Assembly: GCA_018400875.1 (NCBI GenBank)
Contig: JAGYLV010000003.1
Location: 1-64,000 of the forward strand
Direction of reading: 5' to 3'
Source of the DNA: a bacterium
GTDB lineage: Bacteria > Bacillota_I > Bacilli_A > Izemoplasmatales > Izemoplasmataceae
DNA: 64,000 nt
Each line of letters starts with the position of its first letter. The stretch's first letter is position 1. This document shows, in pieces, positions 10,248 through 21,214 of the stretch. Under the pieces are notes generated by a model that was given only the letters and a program-made list of their open reading frames with translations, ran no database searches and was not told where the DNA came from. A program made the translations under genes and the position numbers.

Positions 10248-10784
10248 ATGAGTCGTATCGGAAAACAACCGGTCGTTTTACCTGAAGGGGTGAGTGCCAC
10301 CATCAACGGACAATCCGTTGAGGTAAAAGGACCTAAAGGAACCCTCTCATATGATGTGCATGAATCCATCGCGATCAAACAAGATGGCAACACGCTCGTC
10401 CTTGAGAAAAAAGAAGAATCCAATTTAGTACAAGCCTTATTTGGAACTTCGAGAGCCCGCGTGCAAAACTTAGTCACGGGTGTCAGTGAAGGATACAAAA
10501 AAGATCTCCAAATGGTGGGTGTTGGGTATCGTTCCCAAGTCCAAGGGAAAACCTTAATTGTTAGTGCGGGGTATTCCAACCCACGCGAAGTGGCGATTCC
10601 TGAGGGGATTGAAGTCACCGTTGAAAAAAACACCAATCTTTCTGTGTCTGGAATTGATAAACAAAAAGTCGGTCAATTTGCGGCCAACATTCGCGCCATC
10701 CGCAAACCCGAACCTTACTTAGGTAAAGGGATCCGCTATGTGGATGAGTACGTACGTCGTAAAGAAGGAAAAACCGCTAAGTAA
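10248..10784 (+). CDS. rplF: 50S ribosomal protein L6
   Basis: MSRIGKQPVVLPEGV; YVRRKEGKTAK. Confidence 0.98.
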   Translation: MSRIGKQPVVLPEGVSATINGQSVEVKGPKGTLSYDVHESIAIKQDGNTLVLEKKEESNLVQALFGTSRARVQNLVTGVSEGYKKDLQMVGVGYRSQVQGKTLIVSAGYSNPREVAIPEGIEVTVEKNTNLSVSGIDKQKVGQFAANIRAIRKPEPYLGKGIRYVDEYVRRKEGKTAK

Positions 10785-10799
10785 CGGTAGGAGATTGAT

Positions 10800-11156
10800 A
10801 TGATTAAGAAAATTTCTCGCAATACTTTAAGACAAAAACGTCATTATCGCATTCGCCAGAGCTTACACGGCACTTCCGAACGTCCTCGCTTGAGCGTATA
10901 CCGTTCCAACAAGAACATTTACGCACAGCTGATTGACGATTTAAACGGCGTCACCTTAGCCAGTGCATCATCCATGAAGGATGCGAAAGCGAAATCCTTA
11001 ACGGTGGATGTGGCCAAAGAAGTGGGCGCACAACTGGCCAAAAAAGCCCTCGATAAAAACATTAAATCGGTCGTTTTTGACCGCAGTGGTTACTTGTATC
11101 ACGGACGCATTAAAGCACTTGCTGAAGCGGCCCGTGAAGCCGGACTGGAATTTTAG
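10800..11156 (+). CDS. rplR: 50S ribosomal protein L18
   Basis: [42 protein letters not shown]. Confidence 0.97.
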   Translation: MIKKISRNTLRQKRHYRIRQSLHGTSERPRLSVYRSNKNIYAQLIDDLNGVTLASASSMKDAKAKSLTVDVAKEVGAQLAKKALDKNIKSVVFDRSGYLYHGRIKALAEAAREAGLEF

Positions 11157-11161
11157 GAGGT

Positions 11162-11683
11162 ATGTCGATGCAAAACAATAGAAAACCCCGCAGAAGACGG
11201 GAAGAAAACCCATTCGAAGAACGCGTCGTCAATATCAACCGTGTCACGAAAGTCGTCAAAGGGGGCCGTCGTTTTAGATTCAGTGCCCTGGTCGTCGTCG
11301 GTGACAAAAAAGGCCGAGTCGGATTTGGAACTGGGAAAGCCCAAGAAGTCCCAGACGCCATCAAAAAAGCCATTGAAGTGGCCAAAGCGAGCATGATTAA
11401 AGTGCCGATGTACGGGTCGACCATTCCCCATGAAATCACGGGCATCCACGGCGCTGGCCAAGTCTATTTAAGACCGGCATCACTCGGTACGGGTGTAATC
11501 GCAGGGGGCCCTGTTCGTGCCGTATTAGAGGCTGCAGGCGTCAAAGATATTTTGAGCAAATCCCTTGGTTCATCCACACCGATTAATATCATCCGTGCCA
11601 CGATGGATGCTATTTCAAAATTGCGCAGTGCTGAAGAAGTGGCAAGAACGCGTGGTTTAACAACGAAGGAGATTTTACACTAA
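11162..11683 (+). CDS. rpsE: 30S ribosomal protein S5
   Basis: [31 protein letters not shown]. Confidence 0.97.
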   Translation: MSMQNNRKPRRRREENPFEERVVNINRVTKVVKGGRRFRFSALVVVGDKKGRVGFGTGKAQEVPDAIKKAIEVAKASMIKVPMYGSTIPHEITGIHGAGQVYLRPASLGTGVIAGGPVRAVLEAAGVKDILSKSLGSSTPINIIRATMDAISKLRSAEEVARTRGLTTKEILH

Positions 11684-11862
11684 TGAAATCACTCGCGATC
11701 ACGCTGAATAAAAGCGCCATTGGATCACTTCCTAGACAACGCAAAACCTTACAAGCTCTAGGGCTTAATAAATTGCATCAAACCGTCGTTAAAGGAGATT
11801 CACCGACCATTCGTGGCATGATTAAAACGGTCGCCCATCTCGTTACGGTTACTGAGCAATAG
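11683..11862 (+). CDS. rpmD: 50S ribosomal protein L30 (not in ORF track)
   Basis: My translation [64 protein letters not shown] overlap with rpsE. Confidence 0.93.
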   Translation: MKSLAITLNKSAIGSLPRQRKTLQALGLNKLHQTVVKGDSPTIRGMIKTVAHLVTVTEQ

Positions 11863-11871
11863 GAGGGCATT

Positions 11872-12315
11872 ATGACATTACATGAACTCAAACCCACTCC
11901 GGGTTCGACCCATGCAAAAAAACGCGTGGGCCGGGGACACGGAAGTGGCAACGGAAAAACAGCTGGGGCCGGTCATAAAGGCCAGAAAGCACGTTCCGGT
12001 GGAAGCTTGCGTATTAACTTTGAAGGGGGCCAAACTCCTTTGGTTAAACGGCTCCGTAAAATGGGATTCACCAACCCGACTCGCAAAATTTACACGACGG
12101 TCAATGTATCTGAGTTAAGCCGCTATGCAAAAGGCACGGTGGTCACACCTGAAACATTACTGGAAGACAAAGTGGTGAAATCCATTGCAAAAGCCGGCTT
12201 AAAAGTGTTAGGCAATGGTGAACTCAGCGATGCCATCACGGTTAAAGCGCATAAATTTACCGGTTCTGCTGTGGCGAAGATCCAAGCAGCTGGCGGCCAA
12301 GCTGAGGTGCTCTAA
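11872..12315 (+). CDS. rplO: 50S ribosomal protein L15
   Basis: [44 protein letters not shown]. Confidence 0.97.
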   Translation: MTLHELKPTPGSTHAKKRVGRGHGSGNGKTAGAGHKGQKARSGGSLRINFEGGQTPLVKRLRKMGFTNPTRKIYTTVNVSELSRYAKGTVVTPETLLEDKVVKSIAKAGLKVLGNGELSDAITVKAHKFTGSAVAKIQAAGGQAEVL

Positions 12316-13622
12316 TGGATACCTTGCGTGCCGTATTTGACAACTCGAAAGTCCGCAACAAGATTCTCTTTACGCTTGCGGCTTTTCTCGTCTTTAGAGC
12401 CGCGACGTTCATCACCATTCCGCTGATCAACCCTGAACAAATTCGCCAATTCTTTGAAGCCCAAGGTGGGTTCATCGGAATTATTGATGCGTTCACTGGA
12501 TCGGCGCTTTCCAACTTCTCGATCATCGCTTTAGGGATTGGGCCATACATTACGGCTTCCATCTTGATTCAACTTTTACAAATGGACATTGTGCCCGTTT
12601 TAAAAGAGTGGTCGGAAGAAGGCGAAACGGGAAAACAAAAAATTAACCAACTCACTCGGTATTTAGCGATTGCCTTAGCCTTTATTCAAGCGCTTGGGTT
12701 AACCTATGGATTTGCCCTTACCGGCAATACCATCTTTGATATCGGGGTCGAGGCTAACTTCTTCACGTATACGTACCTGGCCATCGTGATGACCGCCGGA
12801 ACTGCCTTTTTACTCTGGCTGTCCGATCAAATCACGCTCAAAGGCATTGGGAATGGAACGTCGATGATTATCGTGGCGGGGATTATTTCAGGCTTACCTG
12901 GGATGTTCACCTCACTCGGTCAAGAATATTTAGCCGGAGCGACCAGTGATTTAGGGAGTTACCTCACCTTTGCGGTGGTGGTCATTCTTTACTTACTCGT
13001 CTTAGTCGGGGTCACCATCATGACTGCGGCTGACCGGAAAATTCCGATTCAATACGCCAACCGTCCGACCAGTTCGAAAACGACCGGTCGTCAAGGATCT
13101 AACATCCCGATTAAAATCAATTCATCGGGCGTAATTCCGGTTATTTTTGCGGTGACGATTCTTTCACTCCCGCAAACGTTATTGTCATTCCTACCGGAGT
13201 TTTCTACCAGTGGATTTGGCATTTGGGTCAGCGAATTCTTTAATTATCAAAGACCGCTTGGGTTTATGATCTATGCGATCTTAATCATCTTGTTTACATT
13301 CTTTTATTCGTTCATTCAAATTAACCCTGAAAAAATCGCCAAAAACCTGCAACAACAAAACGCTTATATTCCCGGTGTAAGACCGGGTTTAGAAACGGAA
13401 AACTACGTCTCTAAACTCCTCTTTAAAATCACCGTGGTCGGTGCGCTTTACTTACTCGTGGTTGCATCCTTGCCGATTTTTACCGCCGTTATCTTCAATT
13501 TACCCAGTTACGTGCAAGTCGGCGGAACCTCACTCCTCATTGTGGTCGGGGTTGCCATCCAAACTACCCAACAAATAAAAACCGACTTACAGGGTCAAAA
13601 TTACAGCGGCTTCATTAAGTAG
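12315..13622 (+). CDS. secY: preprotein translocase SecY
   Basis: Multi-TM protein with SecY-like sequence (NGTSMIIVAGIISGLP, ADRKIPIQYANR); operon position. Confidence 0.97.
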   Translation: MDTLRAVFDNSKVRNKILFTLAAFLVFRAATFITIPLINPEQIRQFFEAQGGFIGIIDAFTGSALSNFSIIALGIGPYITASILIQLLQMDIVPVLKEWSEEGETGKQKINQLTRYLAIALAFIQALGLTYGFALTGNTIFDIGVEANFFTYTYLAIVMTAGTAFLLWLSDQITLKGIGNGTSMIIVAGIISGLPGMFTSLGQEYLAGATSDLGSYLTFAVVVILYLLVLVGVTIMTAADRKIPIQYANRPTSSKTTGRQGSNIPIKINSSGVIPVIFAVTILSLPQTLLSFLPEFSTSGFGIWVSEFFNYQRPLGFMIYAILIILFTFFYSFIQINPEKIAKNLQQQNAYIPGVRPGLETENYVSKLLFKITVVGALYLLVVASLPIFTAVIFNLPSYVQVGGTSLLIVVGVAIQTTQQIKTDLQGQNYSGFIK

Positions 13623-13631
13623 GAGGCGCGT

Positions 13632-14282
13632 ATGAAACTCCTCATGATGGGACCTCCGGGTGCTGGAAAAGGAACCCAAGCGAAAAAAATTGTCGATGAG
13701 TATCAGCTTGCAAACATCTCCACGGGTGAAATGTTTCGTGACTCATACCGGAAAAAAGAATCACTGGGCCTCTTGGCCATGGAATTCATTCGTGATGGAC
13801 ACTTAGTATCGGATGAGATTACCATCGAAATTGTCCGCCGCAGACTCTTTGCCAATCACGTCGAAAAAAACTTTCTTTTAGACGGATTCCCGCGCACCAT
13901 CGCCCAAGCAGAAGCGCTGGAAGAAATGCTCGATGTGACCGGATCTAAACTTGATGCCGTCATTCAAATTGTCGTGTCGGATGCGGTCATCTTAAACCGC
14001 ATGGTTGGTAGACGTTCGTGCTCCATCTGTGGCGCAACTTACCACATCGATTACAAACCTCCGCATCAAGATGGGGTGTGTGATAGTTGTGGCGGCGTGC
14101 TTTATCAACGCGAAGACGATAAACACGAATCCGTCAAAAACCGGTTAGACATCTATAAAGAGAAAACCAAGCCCTTAATCGACTACTATGAATCCCGCGG
14201 CATCCTCTTTGAAGTTAACGGAGAGAAAAGTTTTGACGCGGTCTATCAAGCCATTAAAGCGTTATTGGATGAGCGTCTATGA
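13632..14282 (+). CDS. adk: adenylate kinase, zinc-lid type
   Basis: [23 protein letters not shown]...CDSCGG lid. Confidence 0.97.
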   Translation: MKLLMMGPPGAGKGTQAKKIVDEYQLANISTGEMFRDSYRKKESLGLLAMEFIRDGHLVSDEITIEIVRRRLFANHVEKNFLLDGFPRTIAQAEALEEMLDVTGSKLDAVIQIVVSDAVILNRMVGRRSCSICGATYHIDYKPPHQDGVCDSCGGVLYQREDDKHESVKNRLDIYKEKTKPLIDYYESRGILFEVNGEKSFDAVYQAIKALLDERL

Positions 14283-15025
14283 TCATCATCAAAAGCCCCA
14301 GAGAAATTGCCATCATGAAAGAAGCAGGCCGCATCGTGGCCTTAGCCCATCAAGCGGTTAAAGCGGCCATAAAACCGGGTATCACCACCCAGTTTATCGA
14401 TGATCTCGTTGAATCAGTCATTCGCGCCCAGGGAGCCACCCCTTCGTTTAAAGGATATGGTGGGTTTCCCGGAAGTGCGTGCACGTCGGTGAATGACGAA
14501 GTGGTCCACGGTATTCCATCCGAGCGCATTTTAAAAGATGGAGACATCTTCAAGGTAGACATCGGTGCCTTTTATCAAGGGTATCATGGGGATTCAGCAT
14601 GGACGTATGCGGTGGGTGCAATCTCAGAATCTGCCCAAACGCTCATGGACGTGACGGAACACTCCTTGTATGCTGGACTTGCAAAAGCCAAAGAAGGATT
14701 TTATCTCTCCGATATCTCGCACGCAATTCAAACGTACGCAGAATCCAAAGGAATGAGTGTGGTCCGTGAATTTGTCGGACATGGCGTGGGAAAAGAACTA
14801 CACGAAGCGCCACAAATTCCTAATTATGGCCCACCCGGCAAAGGACCAAAACTAAAAAAAGGCATGACGTTAGCCATTGAACCGATGATTAATATCGGCC
14901 ATAAAGAAGTCAAAGTTCTCGCGGATGGATGGACCGCTGTTACGGTCGATCAATCGTGGTCAGCGCATTTTGAACACACGGTACTGATCACTGAAGAAGC
15001 GCCCGTGTTGCTCACCATCCTATAA
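14279..15025 (+). CDS. map: methionine aminopeptidase
   Basis: [33 protein letters not shown]. Confidence 0.97.
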   Translation: MIIIKSPREIAIMKEAGRIVALAHQAVKAAIKPGITTQFIDDLVESVIRAQGATPSFKGYGGFPGSACTSVNDEVVHGIPSERILKDGDIFKVDIGAFYQGYHGDSAWTYAVGAISESAQTLMDVTEHSLYAGLAKAKEGFYLSDISHAIQTYAESKGMSVVREFVGHGVGKELHEAPQIPNYGPPGKGPKLKKGMTLAIEPMINIGHKEVKVLADGWTAVTVDQSWSAHFEHTVLITEEAPVLLTIL

Positions 15026-15037
15026 GGAGTCAAGCCT

Positions 15038-15256
15038 ATGAGTAAAGAAGAAAAAATAGAATTTGAAGGGAAAGTCGTTGAGGCGCTTCCCAACACCCAA
15101 TTTCTCGTTGAATTACCCAACGGACATAAGATCAAAGCTCACGTTTCAGGTAAAATCCGCATGTATTACATACGCATTTTACCTGGCGATCGCGTCACAG
15201 TGGAGATGTCTCCCTATGATTTAACACGTGGGCGCATCACCTACCGACATAAATAA
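15038..15256 (+). CDS. infA: translation initiation factor IF-1
   Basis: [56 protein letters not shown]. Confidence 0.97.
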   Translation: MSKEEKIEFEGKVVEALPNTQFLVELPNGHKIKAHVSGKIRMYYIRILPGDRVTVEMSPYDLTRGRITYRHK

Positions 15257-15283
15257 TTGGAAAGCCAAAGGAGGCACATCCCT

Positions 15284-15397
15284 ATGAAAGTAAGACCATC
15301 CGTTAAAAAAATGTGCGACCAATGTAAAGTGGTTAAACGCAAAGGCAGAGTTATGGTCATCTGCTCAAATCCCAAACATAAGCAAAGACAAGGTTAA
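15284..15397 (+). CDS. rpmJ: 50S ribosomal protein L36, zinc-binding (not in ORF track)
   Basis: My translation [37 protein letters not shown]. Confidence 0.96.
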   Translation: MKVRPSVKKMCDQCKVVKRKGRVMVICSNPKHKQRQG

Positions 15398-15409
15398 GGA
15401 GGCTTATTT

Positions 15410-15775
15410 ATGGCACGTATATCAGGTGTAGATATTCCCAATGATAAGCGCGTAGTGATCTCACTCACCTATATTTTTGGCGTCGGCAAAAGAACCTCAC
15501 AAAAGGTACTCGCAGCCGCTGGAGTATCGGAAGAATCACGCGTCAAAGACTTATCGGAAGATGAACTCAAACGCATTCGTGAAGAACTCGCCAAAGTGAA
15601 AACTGAAGGGGATTTACGTCGCGAAGTGGCGCTGAATATTAAACGACTCCAAGAAATCGGCTCATACCGTGGCATTCGCCATCGTCGTGGGCTCCCAACC
15701 CGTGGACAAAATACACGTAACAATTCAAGAACCCGTAAAGGGCCAAGACGAACTGTTGCGAATAAGAAGAAATAG
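15410..15775 (+). CDS. rpsM: 30S ribosomal protein S13
   Basis: [26 protein letters not shown]. Confidence 0.98.
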   Translation: MARISGVDIPNDKRVVISLTYIFGVGKRTSQKVLAAAGVSEESRVKDLSEDELKRIREELAKVKTEGDLRREVALNIKRLQEIGSYRGIRHRRGLPTRGQNTRNNSRTRKGPRRTVANKKK

Positions 15776-15784
15776 GAGGGTTTT

Positions 15785-16174
15785 ATGGCTGCAAGAAAAG
15801 GAACACGCAAACGTCGTGTCAAAAAGAATGTCCCCAGTGGCGTAGCACATATTCATTCTACGTTTAACAATACAATCATTACCATTACCGATCCTCAAGG
15901 GAACGCGCTGTCTTGGACGTCAGCCGGCGCCCTCGGCTTTAAAGGATCGAGAAAATCCACCCCATATGCGGCTCAAATTGCCTCAGAAGCTTGTGCTAAA
16001 GCAGCCATGGATCATGGCGTGCAACGGGTAGATGTCACCGTTAAAGGACCAGGCCCAGGAAGAGAAGCAGCGATTCGCTCCTTACAAACCGCCGGCCTAA
16101 ACATCACATCGATTAAAGATGTGACTCCGGTTCCTCACAATGGATGTCGTCCCCCAAAACGGCCTCGTGGATAA
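15785..16174 (+). CDS. rpsK: 30S ribosomal protein S11
   Basis: [46 protein letters not shown]. Confidence 0.98.
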   Translation: MAARKGTRKRRVKKNVPSGVAHIHSTFNNTIITITDPQGNALSWTSAGALGFKGSRKSTPYAAQIASEACAKAAMDHGVQRVDVTVKGPGPGREAAIRSLQTAGLNITSIKDVTPVPHNGCRPPKRPRG

Positions 16175-16206
16175 ACCCATATACCCAATTTTAGGAGGTT
16201 CGCAAT

Positions 16207-17172
16207 TTGAAAGACTTAATGTTTGAAAAACCCTTTATCAAAGTCTTGGATATCGAAGGCAACGATAATATTACGAAAACCGGGTTTGAGATTTCTCCCT
16301 TAGAGCGTGGCTATGGTATGACGCTGGGGACCTCACTCCGCCGGATTTTACTTTCGTCACTGCCGGGTGCTGCCATCGTGAACTGCCAAATCGATGGGGT
16401 CCAACACGAGTTTTCCGCCATTGAAGGCGTGGTGGAGGATGTCACAGGCATCGTCCTAAACTTGAAAAACGTCATTTTATCGATCGACAACATCGATCCC
16501 GACGTAGAAAAAGTCTTGGAAATTGAAGTAAAAGGTCCCAAAGTCGTCACCGCAGGGGATATTAAACTCCCCGATGACGAAGTGAAAATCATCAATCCAT
16601 CGCAAGAAATCGTGACCGTTCAATCCGGTGCATTCCGCATGACTATGACCGCCCGCCGCGGTATTGGATATGTCGGTGCTGAACAAAATAAACGTTTTAA
16701 TAAAGCCGTCGGTGTTATTCCCATTGATAGTATCTACACGCCCGTGACTCGGGTCATGTACAACGTAGATAAAACCCGTGTGGAAGACAGTGCGGATTTA
16801 GATAAACTCATTTTAGATGTTGAAACCAATGGATCCATCAGTCCTCAAGATGCCATTGGCATGGCTGCTCGGATGATGATTGATCACCTCAAAGTGGTGG
16901 TTGAGCTTTCCGAGTTAGACCCAGAGATGTCTTATATGATGGAGCGCGAAACGGCGCAAAATTCCCAAATATTAGAAATGCAAATTGAAGATCTTGATAT
17001 GTCCGTTCGGAGTTACAACTGCCTCAAGCGTGCCGGCATCAACACCGTCGATGAATTGACGCGGAAATCCGAAGAAGACATGATGAAAGTTCGGAACTTA
17101 GGGAAGAAATCACTCAAAGAAGTGAAACAAAAACTGAGCGATCTTGGACTTTCACTCGCAAGATCCGCGTAG
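16207..17172 (+). CDS. rpoA: RNA polymerase alpha subunit (TTG start)
   Basis: [32 protein letters not shown]-terminal [15 protein letters not shown]. Confidence 0.97.
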   Translation: MKDLMFEKPFIKVLDIEGNDNITKTGFEISPLERGYGMTLGTSLRRILLSSLPGAAIVNCQIDGVQHEFSAIEGVVEDVTGIVLNLKNVILSIDNIDPDVEKVLEIEVKGPKVVTAGDIKLPDDEVKIINPSQEIVTVQSGAFRMTMTARRGIGYVGAEQNKRFNKAVGVIPIDSIYTPVTRVMYNVDKTRVEDSADLDKLILDVETNGSISPQDAIGMAARMMIDHLKVVVELSELDPEMSYMMERETAQNSQILEMQIEDLDMSVRSYNCLKRAGINTVDELTRKSEEDMMKVRNLGKKSLKEVKQKLSDLGLSLARSA

Positions 17173-17181
17173 GAGGATATC

Positions 17182-17544
17182 ATGACAGGCTATAGCAAAT
17201 TAAATCGTCGCTCCGATCAACGGAAAGCGATGCTCAGAGACTTAGTCACCCAACTGATTGTGCATGAACGCATTGAAACGACGTATAAAAAAGCCAAAGA
17301 ACTCAAACGGTTGGCCGATAAAATGGTGACTTTGGGTAAGAAAAATACCTTGGCATCCAGACGTCAAGCGGCTCAAACTGTTCGTTTCATTTCAGCAAAT
17401 GACGACCAAAATGCGCTCCAAAAACTGTTCGATGTCATTGCGCCACGTTTCCAAGAGCGTGCGGGGGGTTATACCCGTATTTACAAACTTGGACCGCGCC
17501 GTGGAGACTCCACGGAAATGGCCATCATTGAATTTGTTGAGTAA
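17182..17544 (+). CDS. rplQ: 50S ribosomal protein L17
   Basis: [31 protein letters not shown]. Confidence 0.97.
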   Translation: MTGYSKLNRRSDQRKAMLRDLVTQLIVHERIETTYKKAKELKRLADKMVTLGKKNTLASRRQAAQTVRFISANDDQNALQKLFDVIAPRFQERAGGYTRIYKLGPRRGDSTEMAIIEFVE

Positions 17545-17548
17545 AATG

Positions 17549-17582
17549 AAAATGCGAGCAGACCGCTCGCATTTTGTTTTTT
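17549..17582 (+). terminator. Rho-independent terminator after rplQ, abutting ecfA1 RBS
   Basis: AAAATGCGAGC AGACC GCTCGCATTTT GTTTTTT. Confidence 0.85.
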
Positions 17583-17594
17583 AGGAGGTTTCTT

Positions 17595-18398
17595 TTGTCC
17601 ATCCTTACCTTGAAAGATGTCTTTTTTAGTTACGGAAAAACCCCCGCCATCCAAAACCTCTCATTAGCGGTCGAAGCCGGAGAATGGGTGACCATCGTTG
17701 GCCCGAATGGTTCGGGTAAGTCGACCCTCACTAAGCTCATTATTGGATTGTTAGCCGCAAAGAGTGGTGAAATCCGCGTCAATGATTTAACGCTTAGTGA
17801 GTCAACGGTCCAGAAAATCCGGGAAAAAATCGGTATTATCTTTCAAAATCCTGACAACCAATTTGTCGGGGTGACCGTGAAAGATGATATCGCTTTTGGT
17901 TTGGAAAATTTAAGCGTCCCCTACCCTGAAATGATTGAACGCATTGATACATACGCCAAAGCGGTAGGAATGGATGAATATTTAGAAAAAGAACCGTCCC
18001 AACTTTCGGGGGGTCAAAAACAACGTGTGGCCATCGCTGGAACGCTTGCGATGCATCCGGATATTATCATTTTTGATGAAGCCACATCGATGCTTGACCC
18101 GGAAGGTAGACACGCCATGATGGCCATCATGGAAGATTTAAAGCGCCAAGGTAAAACCATTCTATCCATCACCCATGATTTAAGGGAAGCTTTAAGGTGT
18201 GACCGGGTCGTGGTCATGCATGAAGGGACCATTTTAAAATCTGGGGAACCATCCGTTATTTTGCGGGATGAAGCCCTATTAAAACAGGCGCGCTTAACGT
18301 TATTAGAACCGTTTAAATACATGAACGAACTATCATCGCAAAAGCGCTTAACTGATCAATGGGAGGCCATCTTATGGGAATCCGCCTTAACGCTGTAA
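17595..18398 (+). CDS. ecfA1: ECF transporter ATPase A1 (TTG start)
   Basis: GPNGSGKSTLTKLI, QNPDNQFVG, LSGGQKQRVAIAG; SD TTAGGAGG. Confidence 0.93.
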   Translation: MSILTLKDVFFSYGKTPAIQNLSLAVEAGEWVTIVGPNGSGKSTLTKLIIGLLAAKSGEIRVNDLTLSESTVQKIREKIGIIFQNPDNQFVGVTVKDDIAFGLENLSVPYPEMIERIDTYAKAVGMDEYLEKEPSQLSGGQKQRVAIAGTLAMHPDIIIFDEATSMLDPEGRHAMMAIMEDLKRQGKTILSITHDLREALRCDRVVVMHEGTILKSGEPSVILRDEALLKQARLTLLEPFKYMNELSSQKRLTDQWEAILWESALTL

Positions 18399-19234
18399 GC
18401 CACGTTTATACCGCCATCAATCAAACGCCCGTTGAGGCGATCAAAAATGTTAGCTTATCCATCCATGCTAACGATGAATTCATCGCGCTGGTTGGAGAAA
18501 CGGGCTCAGGAAAATCCACCTTAGCCCAACATTTTAATGCGCTCATGGCCCCCACCTCCGGTGAAGCCCAACTTTTTGATGTGTCTATTACGGCGGAAAC
18601 GTTTAAAGATAAAAAGATCAAAAAAACGCCCATCCGTAAGCGTATTGGACTCGTTTTTCAGTTTCCTGAGTACCAACTCTTTGAAGAAACCGTCCTCAAG
18701 GATGTCGCGTTTGCGCCCAAAAATTTCGGCCTTAAAGACGCTGAAGCCAATGAATTAGCTAAGCATGCCTTAGAGCTTGTGGGGCTTGATGAAAGCTATT
18801 ATTCGCGCAGTCCCTTTCATCTTTCGGGAGGCGAGAAAAAACGCGTGTCGATTGCGGGTATTTTAGCGATGGAACCAGACATTTTAGTCCTTGATGAACC
18901 GACCAGTGGACTGGATCCACAGTCCCAAGAAACGCTCATGCAAGTCTTTCAAACCATCCAAGAAAAAACCCACACATCGATTGTTTTCATTACCCACGAC
19001 ATGAACTGGGTGGAGTCCTACGCCAAACGTGTCTTAGTGATGCATCAAGGCGAACTGGTCTTTGATGGGACCCCGGGCGATTTATTTAATCACCCTGAAT
19101 TAAAAACGTGGAAGATGGATGAGCCCGACCGTATTAAAGTGCTTAACGAAATCAAAACCCATCTGAAAACCCCACTAAAATCTCTTGATTTTAACGCCGT
19201 CATCCAGGCGATTAAAACGGAGGAAACGTCATGA
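18374..19234 (+). CDS. ecfA2: ECF transporter ATPase A2
   Basis: GETGSGKSTLAQHFNAL, QFPEYQLFEETV, LSGGEKKRVSIAG. Confidence 0.93.
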   Translation: MGIRLNAVSHVYTAINQTPVEAIKNVSLSIHANDEFIALVGETGSGKSTLAQHFNALMAPTSGEAQLFDVSITAETFKDKKIKKTPIRKRIGLVFQFPEYQLFEETVLKDVAFAPKNFGLKDAEANELAKHALELVGLDESYYSRSPFHLSGGEKKRVSIAGILAMEPDILVLDEPTSGLDPQSQETLMQVFQTIQEKTHTSIVFITHDMNWVESYAKRVLVMHQGELVFDGTPGDLFNHPELKTWKMDEPDRIKVLNEIKTHLKTPLKSLDFNAVIQAIKTEETS

Positions 19235-20196
19235 AAAATATCGTCATTGGACGTTATATTCCGGGAGATTCGTTTCTATACCGAATGGACCCTAGGGTCA
19301 AACTGATTGCCTTATTTTTACTGTTTGTGGCCGTGTTTGTGATTGATGAACTATGGGTGATGGGGGGCGCACTTTTAGGGATTCTTATCTTACTTCCTTT
19401 GGGTAAAATCAGCCTTAAAAAAGTGTATTTTGGCTTAAGACCGTTACTCTTTTTATTGATATTCACATTTGTTTTTCAAATATTGTTTAACACTCAAGGC
19501 AGACTTTTAACGACGCTAAGGTTGGAATTTGATCCGTTAAATACCGCCATTGCGGGTGGATTATTCATCGCTTGGCTCTTTTTAAAACGGTTTACAAAGT
19601 TTACATTTCTCAGTTTTTTAGGGGTCTTTGCGGCGATTTTGACGGTGCTTTCTCAACTGACCATTTATCTCCCATTTGGCACTTATACGATTGCGATTTA
19701 TGAAGAAGGATTACTCTTTGCGATTTTCATCTTATTGCGTTTAATCATCATCGTGACGCTTTCGACCATCCTGACCATTACTACTAAGCCGACCGACCTT
19801 AATTTGGGATTAGAACGAGTGTTAAAACCGCTCAAAGTCATCAAGGTCAATACCGAAGAAATCGCCATGATTATCGGCATTGCGCTCCGTTACATTCCGA
19901 CTTTACTCGATGAAGCCAATAAGATTATTCTCGCCCAAGCTAGCCGCGGGGTCGATTTTCAAGAAGGCAAATTTAAAGATAAAATCGTGCAGATTATTTC
20001 TTTGTTGGTTCCCATGTTTATCATTTCATTTCAACGGTCTGATGAACTGGCCAACGCCATGGAAGCCCGGTGTTTTGTTCCTGGTAAACCACGCACACGG
20101 CTCAATCAACTGATTTGGAAACCTTTAGATAGTGTGGTCCTTGCGGTGACGTTTCTTTTCATGGTCGCATCCATTGGAGTCAGGATTTTATGGTAA
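19231..20196 (+). CDS. ecfT: ECF transporter T component
   Basis: YIPGDSFLYRMDPRVKL; ASRGVDF; AMEARCF motifs. Confidence 0.92.
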   Translation: MKNIVIGRYIPGDSFLYRMDPRVKLIALFLLFVAVFVIDELWVMGGALLGILILLPLGKISLKKVYFGLRPLLFLLIFTFVFQILFNTQGRLLTTLRLEFDPLNTAIAGGLFIAWLFLKRFTKFTFLSFLGVFAAILTVLSQLTIYLPFGTYTIAIYEEGLLFAIFILLRLIIIVTLSTILTITTKPTDLNLGLERVLKPLKVIKVNTEEIAMIIGIALRYIPTLLDEANKIILAQASRGVDFQEGKFKDKIVQIISLLVPMFIISFQRSDELANAMEARCFVPGKPRTRLNQLIWKPLDSVVLAVTFLFMVASIGVRILW

Positions 20197-21170
20197 ATCA
20201 TTCAGTCGGTGAATGGATTGGTTCGGTGGAAGCATTAAAAGCGCACTTAGCGGTTGATGCATGGTGTTTAGATCCTGCCTACCAATCCCTTTCCAAAGAA
20301 GATGTCTTTAAAGCCTGGGAAATGCTCGATCGTGAAAAAGCGCAGATCACTTTTGAATTTTCCCGTGTTTTTATCACGCAAGATGATTTAAAAATACGCC
20401 TTAAACTCAATCAAAATAAAATCACCCGGTTTGATGTGGCCTGGGCCCCTTTATCAACATATCGTCAAGCCGTGATTTATGGCTACGATGGAACGCGTTA
20501 TTATGGCTCGCAAGTTCAACCGGATCAACCGACGGTTCAAGGGGCTTTAGAAGGCATGCTCAATCATTTATTTCAAAAAGAGATGACTGTGTATCCCGCG
20601 TCTCGCACGGATGCGGGCGTTCACGCGTTAAACGCAGTGGCCCATTTTGACGCCCCTTTTTACATGGCTCCCGATAAACTTTGCCGGTTGCTGCAAAAAA
20701 TGGCGCCGAGTGATATCGTGATTCATGATGTGATGGATGTGTCTTTATTTTTTCATGCCCGCTATGACGTTGTTTCTAAAACCTATCTCTACCGGTTTAC
20801 CACCCAAAAAGACGTGGGTTCTATGCATAAAAAAAGCCATTTAGATATTGAAGATGTGGAAGCATTTTTTAACCGCATGAAACTATTTGAAGGCACCCAC
20901 GATTTTAAAGCCTTTGCCAAAAGCAAAGGTCAACCCACAGATACCGTAAGGCATGTTCAATCCATCACCTGGGTTCAAGATGCGCCGCATGCGTGGACGA
21001 TAGAAATCACGGGAGACGGATTTTTAAGACATATGATCCGGATGATGGTTGGCGCTGCCATGACGCTGACACCCGAAGCTATCCAAGAAAGTTTGGATGC
21101 ACCCAGTGGAAAGGTAAAAAAAATACTGGCGCCCCCTGAAGGTCTTTATTTAAAAACATTGGTCTATTAA
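20190..21170 (+). CDS. truA: tRNA pseudouridine(38-40) synthase TruA with N-terminal extension
   Basis: GYDGTRYYGSQVQPDQPTVQGALE, ASRTDAGVHALNAVAHFD; start overlaps ecfT stop. Confidence 0.93.
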   Translation: MVNHSVGEWIGSVEALKAHLAVDAWCLDPAYQSLSKEDVFKAWEMLDREKAQITFEFSRVFITQDDLKIRLKLNQNKITRFDVAWAPLSTYRQAVIYGYDGTRYYGSQVQPDQPTVQGALEGMLNHLFQKEMTVYPASRTDAGVHALNAVAHFDAPFYMAPDKLCRLLQKMAPSDIVIHDVMDVSLFFHARYDVVSKTYLYRFTTQKDVGSMHKKSHLDIEDVEAFFNRMKLFEGTHDFKAFAKSKGQPTDTVRHVQSITWVQDAPHAWTIEITGDGFLRHMIRMMVGAAMTLTPEAIQESLDAPSGKVKKILAPPEGLYLKTLVY

Positions 21171-21210
21171 AAAAGCCTCATTTTCAATCGATGAAAACGA
21201 GGCTTTTTTT
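21169..21210. terminator. bidirectional terminator between convergent truA and EF-G paralog
   Basis: AAAAAGCCTCATTTTC...GAAAACGAGGCTTTTTTT. Confidence 0.88.
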
Positions 21211-21214
21211 AATT

